Source: Candidatus Gracilibacteria bacterium CG2_30_37_12
Lineage (GTDB): Bacteria > Patescibacteriota > Gracilibacteria > BD1-5 > UBA2023
NCBI GenBank assembly: GCA_001873165.1
Contig: MNYO01000117.1
Coordinates: forward strand, 1 to 7,588
Length of the DNA: 7,588 bases
Direction of reading: 5' to 3'
Position 1 is the stretch's first letter. Each line of letters opens with the position of its first letter. The notes beneath the pieces were generated by a model. It did no database searches. It had not been told where the DNA came from and saw only the letters and a list, made by a program, of their open reading frames with translations. The position numbers and the translations under genes were made by a program. This document shows positions 7,584 to 7,588 of this stretch, in pieces.

Positions 7584-7588
7584 GAAGA

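Noticed and set aside
1..7588. CRISPR array, tRNA genes, insertion sequences
   Set aside because: No regularly spaced direct repeats, cloverleaf-like segments or transposase motifs were seen on reading both strands.

Overview
The window is best read with genetic code 25, in which UGA encodes glycine. All five genes are interrupted by in-frame TGA, 13 in total, and every one of them ends at TAA. Several of these TGAs fall exactly where protein families have a near-invariant glycine. The clearest is the Walker B region of PilB (IIMV-G-EIRD, TGA at 5840-5842). Others are the C-terminal zinc region of PilB (SGYK-G-RVGIYE, TGA at 6215-6217) and the segment before the HNVDFD motif of the exonuclease (TGA at 456-458). 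This code is known from the Candidate Phyla Radiation lineages Gracilibacteria (BD1-5/GN02) and Absconditabacteria (SR1). The sequence alone does not say which of the two this is. A standard-code gene caller would cut the window into about a dozen false fragments.

Layout, all on the + strand. Positions 1-209 hold an AT-rich upstream region with one candidate promoter and possibly the tail of an earlier gene. Positions 210-3017 hold one long gene that fuses a DnaQ-like DEDDh exonuclease to a DinG/XPD-type superfamily 2 helicase (935 aa), which looks like a DNA repair enzyme of the Gram-positive DinG type without an Fe-S cluster. A 76-bp gap follows, with a good candidate extended -10 promoter. 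Positions 3094-7583 form a tight four-gene cluster that looks like one operon for a type IV pilus or related type II secretion-like assembly machine. Its genes are an unrecognised single-pass membrane protein (284 aa), a PilO-like single-pass membrane protein (397 aa), the assembly ATPase PilB (418 aa, without the usual N-terminal domain) and the platform protein PilC (380 aa). Gaps inside the cluster are 2, 11 and 28 bp. The window ends 5 bases after pilC.

How the parts would work together: PilB hydrolyses ATP in the cytoplasm and docks on PilC in the inner membrane. PilC is the platform from which pilin subunits are extruded. In known systems the PilN and PilO proteins, each with one membrane segment and an extracytoplasmic ferredoxin-like domain, align the platform with the rest of the envelope machine. 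Here the two upstream genes occupy that position. No pilin, PilM, PilT or prepilin peptidase is present in the window.

The most notable observations are the recoding itself, the strong tendency of the glycine UGAs to follow GAA or AAA codons, the unrecognised first gene of the pilus operon with two cysteine pairs, the short PilB, and the lack of any Shine-Dalgarno-like sequence before all five genes. No tRNA, rRNA, CRISPR array or insertion sequence was seen.
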